A stretch of DNA of 38,818 nt from Nitrosomonas supralitoralis (GTDB taxonomy: Bacteria; Pseudomonadota; Gammaproteobacteria; Burkholderiales; Nitrosomonadaceae), in NCBI RefSeq assembly GCF_003011925.2, contig NZ_PXXU01000033.1, positions 1-38,818 of the forward strand, given 5' to 3'. Under the pieces are notes generated by a model, which was not told the origin of the DNA, ran no database searches, and saw only the letters and a list, made by a program, of their open reading frames with translations. The position numbers and the translations under genes are program-made. This document shows, in pieces, positions 18,130-26,592 of this stretch (positions are counted from its first letter, which is position 1; the number at the start of each line of letters is the position of its first letter).

Positions 18130-18577
18130 TCAATCTTTTAGAACAAGTTAGTAATAATTATAATTCGGCGAATAGGAAATGAATTCTACCTTGCTGAATT
18201 AATATTTCATTAGAATATGATCGAAGTCTAACCAAATTTTCAATTTCATTCAAAGCTTATTAGTAACAATCCAACCATAATTAATAGTCGCATTACAGGT
18301 ATCTGGAAAAATATTCAAACGTTGCGCTTGATGACCATAACAGTTTCAATTTGTTTTCTGGATACGCAAGTGTCGATTTGTGAACAGTCGACCACGACAA
18401 ATAAATACTAATTAGAACGATTAATTTGTGCTGGGCAACTGCAAATGAGTCAGTCTGAGTTACAGGAGTCGGGGCTGCTAGTGGTGTATCGCTCCTCTGC
18501 TAGGATATGTTAATTTCTTTCAATTCCTAGAAAATTAAATTAAAGAATCTTATAGATTTCTAGAAACCGAACAAATG
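18130..18577. other. 448-bp intergenic region, nothing identified
   Basis: AT-rich and without a credible reading frame on either strand. A short stretch at about 18440-18510 is less AT-rich (around GTCAGTCTGAGTTACAGGAG) and could be an eroded gene or mobile-element relic. I see no repeat, terminator or promoter I can defend. Confidence 0.4.
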
Positions 18578-18931
18578 TTATTTTACTTCTGCAGCCATTT
18601 TTCGATGAGACGCTGCCATTTCCATATTCTCTTTTACAGCTTGTTCATATGTACGTATCAAACCTCGGCACATAGTTTCCATATCTACTCCTTGTCTGCC
18701 ATAGTGCTGGCTCTCTGATTGATATTGTTCATACATTTTCTGATGGTCCTGGAGCTTCGATTGCATTTCCTTCGCATTATCCTCAAAATATTTAGCTAAG
18801 GCTTCATGATCGGCACTGGTCTTAGCGTTCTGAACAGCTTGTCCCATATCCATTGAGAAAGCATTCATTTGCATACTGGAAACTAATAAGCCAAAAATAA
18901 CTAATACTAAAATTCCGAGTTTCGATTTCAT
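18578..18931 (-). CDS. Secreted small helical protein
   Basis: 117 residues with a signal peptide (positively charged MKSKLG, hydrophobic ILVLVIFGLLVSSMQM, cleavage near NAFS). The mature part is almost wholly helical, with repeated Asp/Glu/Lys/Gln (AKYFEDNAKEMQSKLQDHQK..., MEMAASHRKMAAEVK), probably a coiled coil. No Pro or Gly hinge is apparent. The family is unrecognised. The downstream REP-like repeat lies 155 bp from its 5' side. Confidence 0.7.
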   Translation of the reverse strand: MKSKLGILVLVIFGLLVSSMQMNAFSMDMGQAVQNAKTSADHEALAKYFEDNAKEMQSKLQDHQKMYEQYQSESQHYGRQGVDMETMCRGLIRTYEQAVKENMEMAASHRKMAAEVK

Positions 18932-19085
18932 AATATTTCCTTAAATCCATTATATTAGTAGGGTATTAATACTACTACGTCAATGATGTTTGCACTAGCA
19001 TGCAATTGTGGATGGGTAAAAATCTTTTGCTTAGTAAAATGAGAAGTAATTATTAAACCAATCTTATTAGGAATCCGGCAGCATG

Positions 19086-19138
19086 CTCTCTAAGGGGTCA
19101 TACCCTTCGCGCCGGTCGACGGCGCGACCCCTTGAGAG
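19086..19138. repeat. REP-like nested palindrome
   Basis: An outer pair CTCTCTAAGGGGTC (19086-19099) and GACCCCTTGAGAG (19126-19138) encloses an inner near-perfect GC-rich palindrome at 19108-19126 (CGCGCCG-G-TCGAC-GGCGCG type). It starts 16 bp after the stop of the minus-strand gene at 19154. No T-run follows, so an intrinsic terminator is unlikely; a repetitive extragenic palindrome is more so. A related fragment (GATCAACGGCGCGACCCTT versus GTCGACGGCGCGACCCCTT) recurs at 20311. Confidence 0.65.
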
Positions 19139-19153
19139 TGAGAAGGTTTTAAG

Positions 19154-19648
19154 TTAATGCAGTAAATGGCTTGCTGTTCGCGGATGCTCTGGAAATAAAT
19201 GAACTGTCTCTTCTTTGTGTATTTTAAAACTGTACATGAAAGGAAAAATTTTAAATTGAATAAATTTATCTAACTCAATATTTTTTGAGAAATCGACAGC
19301 AAATTGCATGAAAAAATCAAGAACTGTATCCTCGTCTACTTGATGAAAGGGTTGCAAGGTTTGGAAACACAATAAATGACTTTTAGAATCCAAGAATGGA
19401 GTTAAACGTTGAAACTGTTCAAAGTCTTCAGATTCGCAATAACAACTCGTCAAAAGATTGGCAAAATTGTTTTCAAGTGCAGCTAAACGTAAGTTATGCA
19501 AAAATGCAATAGTATGTAATTGAAAAGAAGTCTCAGGAATTTCGAAAGCCGTTTCATAATCAATCTCGGGAATATGCATATCAGCGATATTTTGGAGATG
19601 ATTGAATAATGAATAGCACGCTGTCCCTACTTGTTTATCTGTTTTCAT
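19154..19648 (-). CDS. Unknown 164-residue protein
   Basis: Start taken at the ATG at 19648, which has AGGGGTGA 6 bases upstream; a GTG 9 bases earlier is in frame. The protein is soluble and helical, with Cys at SCYCESEDFEQF and a C-terminal His-rich patch (HKEETVHLFPEHPRTASHLLH). No signal peptide. Family unrecognised. It is separated by 146 bp from the HiPIP gene in the same orientation. Confidence 0.65.
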   Translation of the reverse strand: MKTDKQVGTACYSLFNHLQNIADMHIPEIDYETAFEIPETSFQLHTIAFLHNLRLAALENNFANLLTSCYCESEDFEQFQRLTPFLDSKSHLLCFQTLQPFHQVDEDTVLDFFMQFAVDFSKNIELDKFIQFKIFPFMYSFKIHKEETVHLFPEHPRTASHLLH

Positions 19649-19795
19649 AGGATTCACCCCTAATATAGCAACAATTAATTAAAAGTTTATTTCTAGCAAT
19701 CAAACAAAGTGAGACAAAATAAGTATAAATCTTTACATCAAATATTAAAACACTAAAATGCTGTTTTATTAGGGCCACAAAGTGGAGTGATTAAT

Positions 19796-20077
19796 TTATG
19801 TTTTTTTGGCATATGCAGTGCACCAGCCATTAGGACTAATACTGCCTTCCACAACTTTGCACTCACCTTCACTGTCAGTTGTTTTACCTGGAATGAATTG
19901 CATACAGTTACTACATTTTTCTTCCCCGTTTGGTTCGTTACGATATTTCATTAATTCCTTGGAAGCTTTTGCTGCTTGTGCTTGGCCAATTACGCTATTC
20001 ATAATCGGAAATGTCGCACCTATCGCCATGAATTTAATTATCTTACGCCGCGAGATTTTCTTTTCACTGTAATTCAT
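19796..20077 (-). CDS. High-potential iron-sulfur protein (HiPIP)
   Basis: 93 residues from the ATG at 20077, which has GAGGTGA upstream; an upstream GTG adds three residues. The N-terminus has a Tat-type twin-arginine stretch (SRRKIIKF) and a hydrophobic segment with cleavage probably after about residue 36 (AQA). The mature domain has the HiPIP pattern CSNC (C55, C58), EGECKV (C73) and NGWCTAYA (C86), all four ligands of a [4Fe-4S] cluster. HiPIPs are periplasmic electron carriers in purple and some chemolithotrophic bacteria. The place beside phage genes is unexpected; it may be a host gene rather than phage cargo. Confidence 0.92.
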   Translation of the reverse strand: MNYSEKKISRRKIIKFMAIGATFPIMNSVIGQAQAAKASKELMKYRNEPNGEEKCSNCMQFIPGKTTDSEGECKVVEGSISPNGWCTAYAKKT

Positions 20078-20310
20078 AATTTTCACCTCAATAGATTTTT
20101 ATGAAGCTTATTTTAATTGATGATCAAAACGTCTCTCCATTTTCCATCATCATGTTAGAGAATAAACGCAGAAACAAGATAGTTCTGTTCAGTAGCTAAC
20201 ATTTAGGGGTGCGGATGTTAATTACTAATACTCTGGCCAGCCATACTTAACATTCTTGCGGCCATCCCCGGTCGGTTCAATAGACCAATGATGAAACATA
20301 TACCATTAGG

Positions 20311-20335
20311 ACCGATCAACGGCGCGACCCTTGGG
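20311..20335. repeat. Partial copy of the 19.1-kb REP-like element
   Basis: ACCGATCAACGGCGCGACCC at 20311-20330 differs at two positions from the core of the 19.1-kb palindrome (GTCGAC to ATCAAC). It covers the last codons of the paralogue at 20316 and includes its TGA stop. Confidence 0.5.
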
Positions 20336-20723
20336 CTTTCAGAGAATTGAAGGGACTTAATGCTGCCTTTGGTAACGATATAGTGGATCGGATATATTCG
20401 TCAGTTTTTTCCACCTTTGCTTTAAATTCTTCAATCATCTCCATGAAATCAATACTAAATTCATCAGCAGAAAGCGTAAGTATGTGAATCGGTTTAACAA
20501 AACACACATAAGAAAGAATCCGGCATGGAAAAGGGTCAATAATAGGTGGAACGATGTCTTCTTCTTTGGAGGCATAATTAATCCACAAAAATTCACCTTC
20601 AGGAATTTCAGGGTCTCTTTCAAAAATAATATACGGGATATAGCCAGATACAAGTGTAACAATTTCATTTTGGCTTAGATTTACATTAAAAAAACCTTCC
20701 TTATCACGATTAATTCTTTTCAT
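20316..20723 (-). CDS. Unknown protein, copy B of the paralogue pair
   Basis: 135 residues from the ATG at 20723, matching the start of copy A at 4063; an ATG at 20726 is also possible. Shared blocks with copy A: VSGYIPYI, DPEIPEGEFLWI, PPIIDPFPC and a C-terminal IEEF. Beyond the end of copy A there are about 20 extra residues (LPKAALSPFNSLKAQGSRR), of which the last few are encoded by the REP-like repeat at 20311, so the tail looks acquired by read-through. It lies at the other AT-rich block, 237 bp before the terminase stop. Function unknown. Confidence 0.75.
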   Translation of the reverse strand: MKRINRDKEGFFNVNLSQNEIVTLVSGYIPYIIFERDPEIPEGEFLWINYASKEEDIVPPIIDPFPCRILSYVCFVKPIHILTLSADEFSIDFMEMIEEFKAKVEKTDEYIRSTISLPKAALSPFNSLKAQGSRR

Positions 20724-20967
20724 CATTTTCCGATTCCCTGAAGGGCTGATTTGACATTGTTGTAGATACAGGCACTACTGAATTGTTTTCAATACCAGCC
20801 ATTTCGGAAAGCTTATCAATTTCTTTAGTTTCAGCAATCGATGCGGCCAGAACGGCCAAACGATCCATCGCTTTTCCACATGCACACTGCCCGAGTTATA
20901 CAATTCAAACGCTTTCTTTTCCAGCTACGACAGGGACAACTGGTTCGAGCGCATCATGTTCAAACAT
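20710..20967 (-). pseudogene. Remnant small ORF with two in-frame stops downstream of terminase
   Basis: An ATG at 20967 overlaps the terminase stop by 8 bp. In one frame there are 85 codons to a TAA at 20710 with two stops inside: TGA after 20 codons and TAA two codons later. Translated around the stops the C-terminal part is CACGKAMDRLAVLAASIAE, then TKEIDKLSEMAGIENNS. The uninterrupted later part from the ATG at 20862 could encode about 50 residues, but it runs into the start of the paralogue at 20723 (sharing the sequence of its first codons). Most likely a decayed small phage gene. Confidence 0.45.
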
Positions 20968-22483
20968 CACTAAACATTTCTTCGGTTTTTTTAAGTGCGG
21001 TATCAGCCGCAGAATTAACCAACCCACCCATACCAGCCTCGCCTGACACGATGTAACTCACATCTTCAAGAAACGCAAAGCAAACAGCATCCCAAAGATC
21101 AGGTGAGCCCATTCCGTCCCATTCAGTAGCGCCCTTGGGTGGCACTCGGATACGACCCTTATCAGTGAAGGTTTTGGGTATTCGTGCGGATTGATCCAAC
21201 ATCTGATTACGATAATCGCCGGTCAAAATCGATAGCCGTCCGTCCTTCGCTGCTCTGGCTGCCTGGTGCATAGCCTGGGCCCGTAGATTGAGATATCTAT
21301 CCTTATTTATATTCTTGAAGCATGGATTGCCCCAATTCACGCGGTGCACAACCTTATTCATGTCCTCAAGGTCTTGGCATACGTTAATACCGAGCCCACC
21401 CGAATCAATTACGTACGTAACGTTTGACAGATCGGCTCCGTTGTCTGAAACGTAACCAGCGAACGTGTTTGAGCGGATTTTATTGGTTAATAGGGGCACT
21501 TTGACGACTTCCACCCGGCGCGCATCCGGGCCCATGTCACCATAACCGATTACACGCGCCAAAACGCACGCTGATTTATCGCGCAAACCTTCACCTGACG
21601 CTATATCAGCCAATACCAACCAGCCATAGTTCTCATTGTCTTTGATTATTCGACCGCGCCGGTACATAGCCTCAGCCACTTTCCTGTTCATCATGTGCTT
21701 TGATGAATCTTGCGGTGAAATACCTAACAGGCGAACGTTTCTCTCGTCATCGTCGTACTGATCCCACAGTTCTTTGAGCGAAGAATCACTCACAAATGGA
21801 GAATCGAACGAACTAAACCTTAAATTAGTCCACTCACCACCATTCTCAATCGATAGGTCATTCTGTGTTCTATAAAAGAAACCGGCATTGCGCGTAAACT
21901 GGCTGGTTAGCAACATTCGGTTATGCTGCTCGGTTAGAGCCCCCGATAATGTGGTCAGAACCGCATCTGGAAGCGTTGACGCCTCATCACCAATCACAAG
22001 CAACCATTCACCGTGTCGGCCGGCCATTTTGTTTGCGGTTTTTTCGTTGGCTGTCTTGCTTTCAGTGAACCAGATAGCTTCAAATCCTTTTATCCGGCAC
22101 GAGGCATCAGCCAATATTTCAAGGTGTTCTGCAATCCATCCATGCCTTCCACGCCGGATACGTTCGTGAGATATGCCTATTTCTTTCCATGCGGTAGCTT
22201 TTAGCTGGTCCATATCGTTTGCAGTCAGCAATGTGACCGACATTGGGTAGCATAATTGATGCCATAAAACGATAACAGCGATCCCGGCTGTCTTGCCTGT
22301 GCCGTGACCAGAAGCCACGGAAGTGCGTGACCTGGAAGGGGAAACGCTGCCGAATAGTTCCATCTGCTGATATGATGGCGTTATTCCGACTACTTCAATA
22401 GCGAAACGCTCAATATTTCCAGAGTAGCGTTCGCAAAATGGCAACCATCGCGGATCTTCGGGCAGCAATACTCGCTTATTCAT
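20960..22483 (-). CDS. terL: Terminase large subunit
   Basis: 507 residues, typical for the ATPase plus nuclease. The Walker A motif is SGHGTGKT (about 58-65) and Walker B LLVIGDEAS (about 161-169). The nuclease part has candidate metal-binding acids at D293 (LVLADIAS), D360 (VTYVIDSGG) and D462/D465 (PDLWDAVCFAF). The enzyme cuts concatemeric DNA and drives packaging into the prohead through the portal. It overlaps the small subunit by 4 bp and reads towards the AT-rich block. The portal gene is 9 kb away on the other strand, which is a large separation for phage genes. Confidence 0.93.
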   Translation of the reverse strand: MNKRVLLPEDPRWLPFCERYSGNIERFAIEVVGITPSYQQMELFGSVSPSRSRTSVASGHGTGKTAGIAVIVLWHQLCYPMSVTLLTANDMDQLKATAWKEIGISHERIRRGRHGWIAEHLEILADASCRIKGFEAIWFTESKTANEKTANKMAGRHGEWLLVIGDEASTLPDAVLTTLSGALTEQHNRMLLTSQFTRNAGFFYRTQNDLSIENGGEWTNLRFSSFDSPFVSDSSLKELWDQYDDDERNVRLLGISPQDSSKHMMNRKVAEAMYRRGRIIKDNENYGWLVLADIASGEGLRDKSACVLARVIGYGDMGPDARRVEVVKVPLLTNKIRSNTFAGYVSDNGADLSNVTYVIDSGGLGINVCQDLEDMNKVVHRVNWGNPCFKNINKDRYLNLRAQAMHQAARAAKDGRLSILTGDYRNQMLDQSARIPKTFTDKGRIRVPPKGATEWDGMGSPDLWDAVCFAFLEDVSYIVSGEAGMGGLVNSAADTALKKTEEMFSDV

Positions 22484-23352
22484 AGGTCATCATCAATCAG
22501 GCCGGTTTCATTATCGATAACAACTCCAAGCCGCTCACGCCGTCCAAGAAGCGTCTCGTTTACCTTCCTGGCATCCTCAAGCGCTTTGGCGTAGATGGCG
22601 TCCAATTCTTCTTTGGGCGGGAATACGTTTAAGTTGATTTCCTCTTTAAGTTCGATCTTGTTCTTCCACTGCTTCGGCCTTCTATTAAACAGCCACATGC
22701 GCTGCGCAGAAACGTCCGGGGGGATTTGTCTCTTAGTCATAACAACCTCATTACCCACCACTTTTTCTTCCTCGACATAGTGCTTTCCCAGTGCCGATTT
22801 GTAGGTGGCTTTTGCAATCCTTGAATCAGACTCTAGCTTGCCTCTATTCATGGACTCCAAAAACTCAGGATGCTCTTTTTTCCAGTTGTTAATTGTCTGC
22901 TCTGCCACGTCGAAATAAATTGCTATCTCTTCGTCTGTGGTACCCAACAGTGACAATCTATGTACTTGTTTTGCATACTCCTCCCTATAAAGAGAAGGTT
23001 GCCCCCCCTTCTTTTTCGATGGTTTCTCCATGGTTTCGCTGATGGTTTTGCTCAAGGTTTCGCTGTAATTTTGCGTAACCTTCGTAACCTTGGCGGCGCT
23101 TTTCTTGCTCTGAGCCTTTTGTAGCTTAGGTTTCGATGGTTTCTCTGCGGCAGATTCTTTGATGGTTTCGCTCTTTTGCGTAACCTTGGATTTTTTCCAC
23201 CCTTCCCGCGCCGCAACCTTACCTATAGCGGGTCTTGATACCGGCAGGTTCAATTCAGTAACCAACCATGAGTAACCTTCCCTGGGGTCAAATTCCCAGG
23301 CAGTTCTCACCGCATCCCACTCTTCCTGGGTTAGTTTCGGTTTGGCTGCCAT
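22480..23352 (-). CDS. Terminase small subunit (putative)
   Basis: 290 residues. The N-terminus is a winged- or homeodomain-like stretch (TQEEWDAVRTAWEFD). Residues about 55-115 are a low-complexity Lys/Ser/Thr segment of repeated TIxE and KxTK type. A DNA-binding helix-turn-helix follows (LGTTDEEIAIYFDVAEQTINNWKKEHPEF), then NRGKLESDSRIAKATYKSALG, which is typical of small terminases and gp16-type proteins. It overlaps the terminase start by 4 bp and lies 4 bp after the XRE gene. Assignment depends on gene order plus helix-turn-helix. Confidence 0.8.
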   Translation of the reverse strand: MAAKPKLTQEEWDAVRTAWEFDPREGYSWLVTELNLPVSRPAIGKVAAREGWKKSKVTQKSETIKESAAEKPSKPKLQKAQSKKSAAKVTKVTQNYSETLSKTISETMEKPSKKKGGQPSLYREEYAKQVHRLSLLGTTDEEIAIYFDVAEQTINNWKKEHPEFLESMNRGKLESDSRIAKATYKSALGKHYVEEEKVVGNEVVMTKRQIPPDVSAQRMWLFNRRPKQWKNKIELKEEINLNVFPPKEELDAIYAKALEDARKVNETLLGRRERLGVVIDNETGLIDDDL

Positions 23353-23355
23353 GGG

Positions 23356-23991
23356 TTAATCCGTAAAGAGCCGTGGTTGTGGATTGGGGTCTATCTTGAA
23401 TCGATTGATACCATTGGCTAGTTCTGCGTATATTTCCAGCTTGGTGCGTGATTTCTTGGTCAATTCAGCGATCCTATCCGCTTTGGTAAGAAGCGAATTG
23501 CTGCCCTTCATATCATTGAATTGTGGATTGAGCTCAATGAATTTTTCCATTGCTATTTCCAGGTCAACCGCAGACTCAAAGAAGTTCTTCATGAATGAGG
23601 TCACAGCATCGATTCTGTCCTGCAGTCGCCTGACCTTATCCATATCTTCGCGCCTGGCTTGTTCCCATGCTTCAAATAGCCATTTTTGGGTATCTCTTTC
23701 AGTTACAGCCTGGGCGCTCATTTCCCAATCGCTCGATTCGCCAAATAGAAAATCGATTGAAACGTGATAGAGCCTCGCTGCACGGATAATCAGCCATAGC
23801 GGGATTGAATTGGTATCCGATCCGGCTTCAATCTTTGCCAGCTTTGAAGAATTGGCGTATCCAAGGCGCATTGCAGCCTGACTCTGGCTCAGACCGTGAA
23901 TTTCACGCGCTTCACGCAAACGTTTACCTAATATTTTCACGAGACGGATTCGATCTTCTGTTTTGGGAATATACTTGACGACTCTAGCCAT
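23356..23991 (-). CDS. XRE-family transcriptional regulator
   Basis: 211 residues. The N-terminal HTH covers about 20-75 (LGKRLREAREIHGLSQSQAAMRLGYANSSKLAKIEAG). The rest is a helical domain (EAWEQARREDMDKVRRLQDRIDAVTSFM) without an S24 peptidase motif. It could control late genes or terminase. It precedes the terminase small subunit by 4 bp, a position often held by late regulators. Confidence 0.82.
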   Translation of the reverse strand: MARVVKYIPKTEDRIRLVKILGKRLREAREIHGLSQSQAAMRLGYANSSKLAKIEAGSDTNSIPLWLIIRAARLYHVSIDFLFGESSDWEMSAQAVTERDTQKWLFEAWEQARREDMDKVRRLQDRIDAVTSFMKNFFESAVDLEIAMEKFIELNPQFNDMKGSNSLLTKADRIAELTKKSRTKLEIYAELANGINRFKIDPNPQPRLFTD

Positions 23992-24011
23992 AGAACGATC
24001 ACTCCACGTGA

Positions 24012-24200
24012 TTAAATGAGGTTGTATTTATCCCTGCAAGGTGCACACGCGCCTATTATTAACCTCTTTGACTCCTCGCCGCATTGATAACACTCACCGG
24101 ATATGCCAGCGGGTATGTTTGCTGCCTGGGTTCTAATATTCGCTATGTTCTTACTGTGAGCTTCATGAAAGAACTCATTAGCATTATCTACATCATCCAT
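24012..24200 (-). CDS. TraR/DksA-type C4 zinc-finger protein
   Basis: 62 residues. Cys pairs GECYQCGEESKRL and CAPC give four zinc ligands in the spacing of the DksA/TraR C-terminal finger. The N-terminus is helical. Such small phage TraR-like proteins bind RNA polymerase at its secondary channel and mimic DksA with ppGpp. It begins 3 bp after RusA ends. Confidence 0.85.
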   Translation of the reverse strand: MDDVDNANEFFHEAHSKNIANIRTQAANIPAGISGECYQCGEESKRLIIGACAPCRDKYNLI

Positions 24201-24202
24201 TG

Positions 24203-24637
24203 TTAAGCGTTCTCCAAATCAAGTTCACGAACTATCACGACAACGCCGGGGGTTTCTGCGTAGCGCTTCTTTTGCTTTGCTTCAACAACCTGCCCATCAT
24301 CGCGCCAGACAACGCCATTCATACCGTCAAATATTCCTTTTGTGATATTGTCAATGTCGCTTCTTTTGGTTGCCGCGATCAATCCATCAATGGCTAATTT
24401 CTGCTTTTTCCTTGACCATGATTCGGGTATTTGCAATCTAATGTCTAATTCAACCGATACAGCGCCCTGTATTAATGATCTTCCAGCCATTGCAACGCTT
24501 GCAGCGTGCGCCACCAGCCCTTCATACGAAACTGTTTTAGCCGGTGTATACATCGTGATAAATTTACCGCGCCTTGCCGCTTTTGGTCTGCCCTTTGCCA
24601 CCGGTTGACCTGGTATCACAAATTGAATTTCACTCAT
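24203..24637 (-). CDS. rusA: RusA-type Holliday junction resolvase
   Basis: 144 residues. The RusA pattern is visible: the early PGQPVAKGRPKA, then KRSDIDNITKGIFDGMNGV with catalytic Asp94 and Asp96, then RDDGQVV (D113/D114) and the closing YAETPGVVV. RusA cuts four-way junctions during recombination and packaging. It overlaps the HNH gene by 8 bp. The family fit is strong. Confidence 0.88.
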   Translation of the reverse strand: MSEIQFVIPGQPVAKGRPKAARRGKFITMYTPAKTVSYEGLVAHAASVAMAGRSLIQGAVSVELDIRLQIPESWSRKKQKLAIDGLIAATKRSDIDNITKGIFDGMNGVVWRDDGQVVEAKQKKRYAETPGVVVIVRELDLENA

Positions 24638-25316
24638 ACTTATTCACTACCTCACCAAAGATTTCTTCTTCAAATGTATTAAGCAAATCGATTGTTATCT
24701 CGGAAAGGCTGCTGATTCCTATCAATTTCTTCGCGTACACCTTCATTTGATTGGCTGTAAGAGCTACCGCGTGCGGCAAAAGGACTTCATGCCGATCTTC
24801 ATGGGTTGCCGATCCAGCGTGTGAACCGTGAGCCCATGCCATATGATGGTTATGGCACAATGGCACCAGGTACCAGTGCAGCGGCTTGATTCCTACACCT
24901 GAATTGGATGATGTTTTGACGTGGTGTCCCACCACATCGCCATCACAGTTAATATGTTTTGCGAATTTGGTACCGCAACATGGAAGTGTTTCCACGACCT
25001 TTTTATGGTCATCCTGAGAGTAAACTTCAGCTATTTCCATGCCGGTCCATAACTTCGGGTTGCGGAAGTAACCATCCAGGTGCATTGCCTGAGCCAGTCT
25101 GTTTGGGGTTTTAGTTGTTATCTCTGTGGTATGGATATCCAGGCCGGCAGCTTTTGGTATCAATGGTGCAAGCGCAACCCGCATGTCTTTTTCCCTAAAA
25201 ATACGATGAAAATCATCTTTAAAACGAGGATCTATGATAATTTTCACTTCCAGAGAGCCATCAGCAGTTTCTCTATAAGCACCTCTTGAAGCTGAAATAG
25301 CCACAACATCAGACAT
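24630..25316 (-). CDS. Putative HNH-type nuclease (phage)
   Basis: 228 residues. The core has a Cys pair (C113, C114) and C124, then GDVVGHHVKTSS (H131, H132), then VPLCHNHHMAWAHG (C154 and H155, H157, H158, H163). This is a His-Cys box like those of DUF968 or Ref-type nucleases in phage recombination modules. The N-terminal 100 residues are unrecognised. It overlaps the RusA start by 8 bp and follows the Rha/KilAC gene by 14 bp. Confidence 0.6.
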   Translation of the reverse strand: MSDVVAISASRGAYRETADGSLEVKIIIDPRFKDDFHRIFREKDMRVALAPLIPKAAGLDIHTTEITTKTPNRLAQAMHLDGYFRNPKLWTGMEIAEVYSQDDHKKVVETLPCCGTKFAKHINCDGDVVGHHVKTSSNSGVGIKPLHWYLVPLCHNHHMAWAHGSHAGSATHEDRHEVLLPHAVALTANQMKVYAKKLIGISSLSEITIDLLNTFEEEIFGEVVNKYE

Positions 25317-25330
25317 TTTTCCGCCACCTC

Positions 25331-26077
25331 CTAAGCAAACAACTGATCAGGCCGGTTAGCAGCAAGCATCTTTGATAATTTAGCCAAACCTTTTGCGGTA
25401 ATTCTCGCTTGCGTAAAAATGCGCTCAGATCCATCATCTTTATCCACCTTGGTTATTTTGTGTTCCATCAATCCGCTCTGCAGCTTGTCAGAGTAAGCAA
25501 GCAATTCAGCTCCCATTGGCCGTCTGTATAGCCATTTTTCAGCAAACAATAGCTGTTTGAATTTCTTTTCTTGGATTTGAAGGGTTTTGGCGGCATCGCG
25601 CACACAAAATGAGCCGTTGCTATGGGTTGCGATACGATCAAGTGCATCCGCTTTGGGTGATAGTTCTTCGACTTTATTCTCAAGCAGCATTCTTTCTTGC
25701 TCCGCTTGCATGGCCATTTCAAGTAACTGCAGCCGCGATAGGTTTGCAGGGTTCTGCGCTTGCTGCCGCATTTTCTGCGACATTGCCCAAAACTCTTTAA
25801 CCAAACGCTTTTTAAACTCTCGAACCACCTCGTTATTCCGCATATAGGTCATCAATAATGTAGATTGTTGTTCATTAAGAACTGCAATCTCACGCTGCTG
25901 GACTCCACCGGCGGTTTCAAAGGGTGCGATTTGAAATCCGACCCTTCCGAACTCTTCTAAATCAACCAGATAAGTTCGTGCAAGTTTAATAACGCTCGCA
26001 TGATCGTTATTGGTACCTTCCGCAATAGCGAAAGTGGTCGTTACGAGCTGGTCACTTGATAGGGTTACGATGTTCAT
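25331..26077 (-). CDS. Phage antirepressor with Rha-like N-terminus and KilAC C-terminus
   Basis: 248 residues. The N-terminus (FAIAEGTNNDHASVIKLART..., GGVQQREIAVLNEQQSTLLM, VVREFKKRLVKEFWAM) fits the Rha family. A coiled-coil link with KADALDRIA follows, and then the KilAC domain (VRDAAKTLQIQEKKFKQLLF, WLYRRPMGAEL, ARITAKGLAKLSKML). Such proteins act as antirepressors that switch prophage to lytic growth. The repressor here lacks a peptidase domain, which makes antirepressor-driven induction plausible. Confidence 0.85.
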   Translation of the reverse strand: MNIVTLSSDQLVTTTFAIAEGTNNDHASVIKLARTYLVDLEEFGRVGFQIAPFETAGGVQQREIAVLNEQQSTLLMTYMRNNEVVREFKKRLVKEFWAMSQKMRQQAQNPANLSRLQLLEMAMQAEQERMLLENKVEELSPKADALDRIATHSNGSFCVRDAAKTLQIQEKKFKQLLFAEKWLYRRPMGAELLAYSDKLQSGLMEHKITKVDKDDGSERIFTQARITAKGLAKLSKMLAANRPDQLFA

Positions 26078-26215
26078 AGATACCTCTTAATTAGTAATTG
26101 AAGTAATATCGCTCATGCTGGCTGCGCTATCTTTTTTCTGTTGCATCTCACTACCTTGTTATCTCCACTTTCAGCTTTTCCAATCGATCCGGTTCGTACC
26201 GGCTACTCATCAAAC

Positions 26216-26280
26216 AACCATAGGTACTTCAAGTGCTTGTGATTCAACCCAAAAAGTAAATCCTCAAAGTACCTATGGTT
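26216..26280. repeat. Perfect 14-bp inverted repeat in the Rha/KilAC upstream gap
   Basis: AACCATAGGTACTT (26216-26229) and AAGTACCTATGGTT (26267-26280) are exact complements, separated by 37 bases, in the 254-bp gap between the 26332 gene and the antirepressor. No T-run follows, so a two-site operator or RNA structure is more likely than a terminator. The gap otherwise shows nothing. Confidence 0.65.
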
Positions 26281-26331
26281 CTTTGCCCTGGCTCTTTATA
26301 TTTTCAGCAGCCAGGAAACTGAAATTTCAAA

Positions 26332-26511
26332 TTACTTTTTGCCCTTAGTATTTTTCCTTGCTTCCAGTTCGCGCCGGATAGCAATCTCTAAATTATCCCC
26401 GAACCATTCGCCCCACTTTTTGATGCATAGTTCTTTATATTCGGGGTCATGACAAATATCGATAAAGTCACACGCTTGTTTGACTGTGGGCGCCCTACCC
26501 TGCTCTGACAT
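26332..26511 (-). CDS. Small phage protein, unknown
   Basis: 59 residues from the ATG at 26511 (MSEQGRAPTVKQACDFIDI), with GGGGCG upstream. A longer frame to 26574 starts with a less likely, Arg-rich segment. It has a helical core (DFIDICHDPEYKELCIKKWGEWFGDNLE) and a basic end. Family not recognised. Confidence 0.55.
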   Translation of the reverse strand: MSEQGRAPTVKQACDFIDICHDPEYKELCIKKWGEWFGDNLEIAIRRELEARKNTKGKK

Positions 26512-26592
26512 AAGATTGACGCCCCGCCCACGCCTTTCACAAACCCAACTTCGACCAGGTAAAATAAATAGCAAAGCATATGCACACTGCTA

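Noticed and set aside
18330..18410. 26-codon plus-strand frame in the 18.1-18.6 kb gap
   Set aside because: Too short, no ribosome site and no recognisable content.
26115..26348. 77-codon plus-strand frame across the inverted repeat
   Set aside because: No ribosome site and it runs opposite the operon; the inverted repeat explains the region better.
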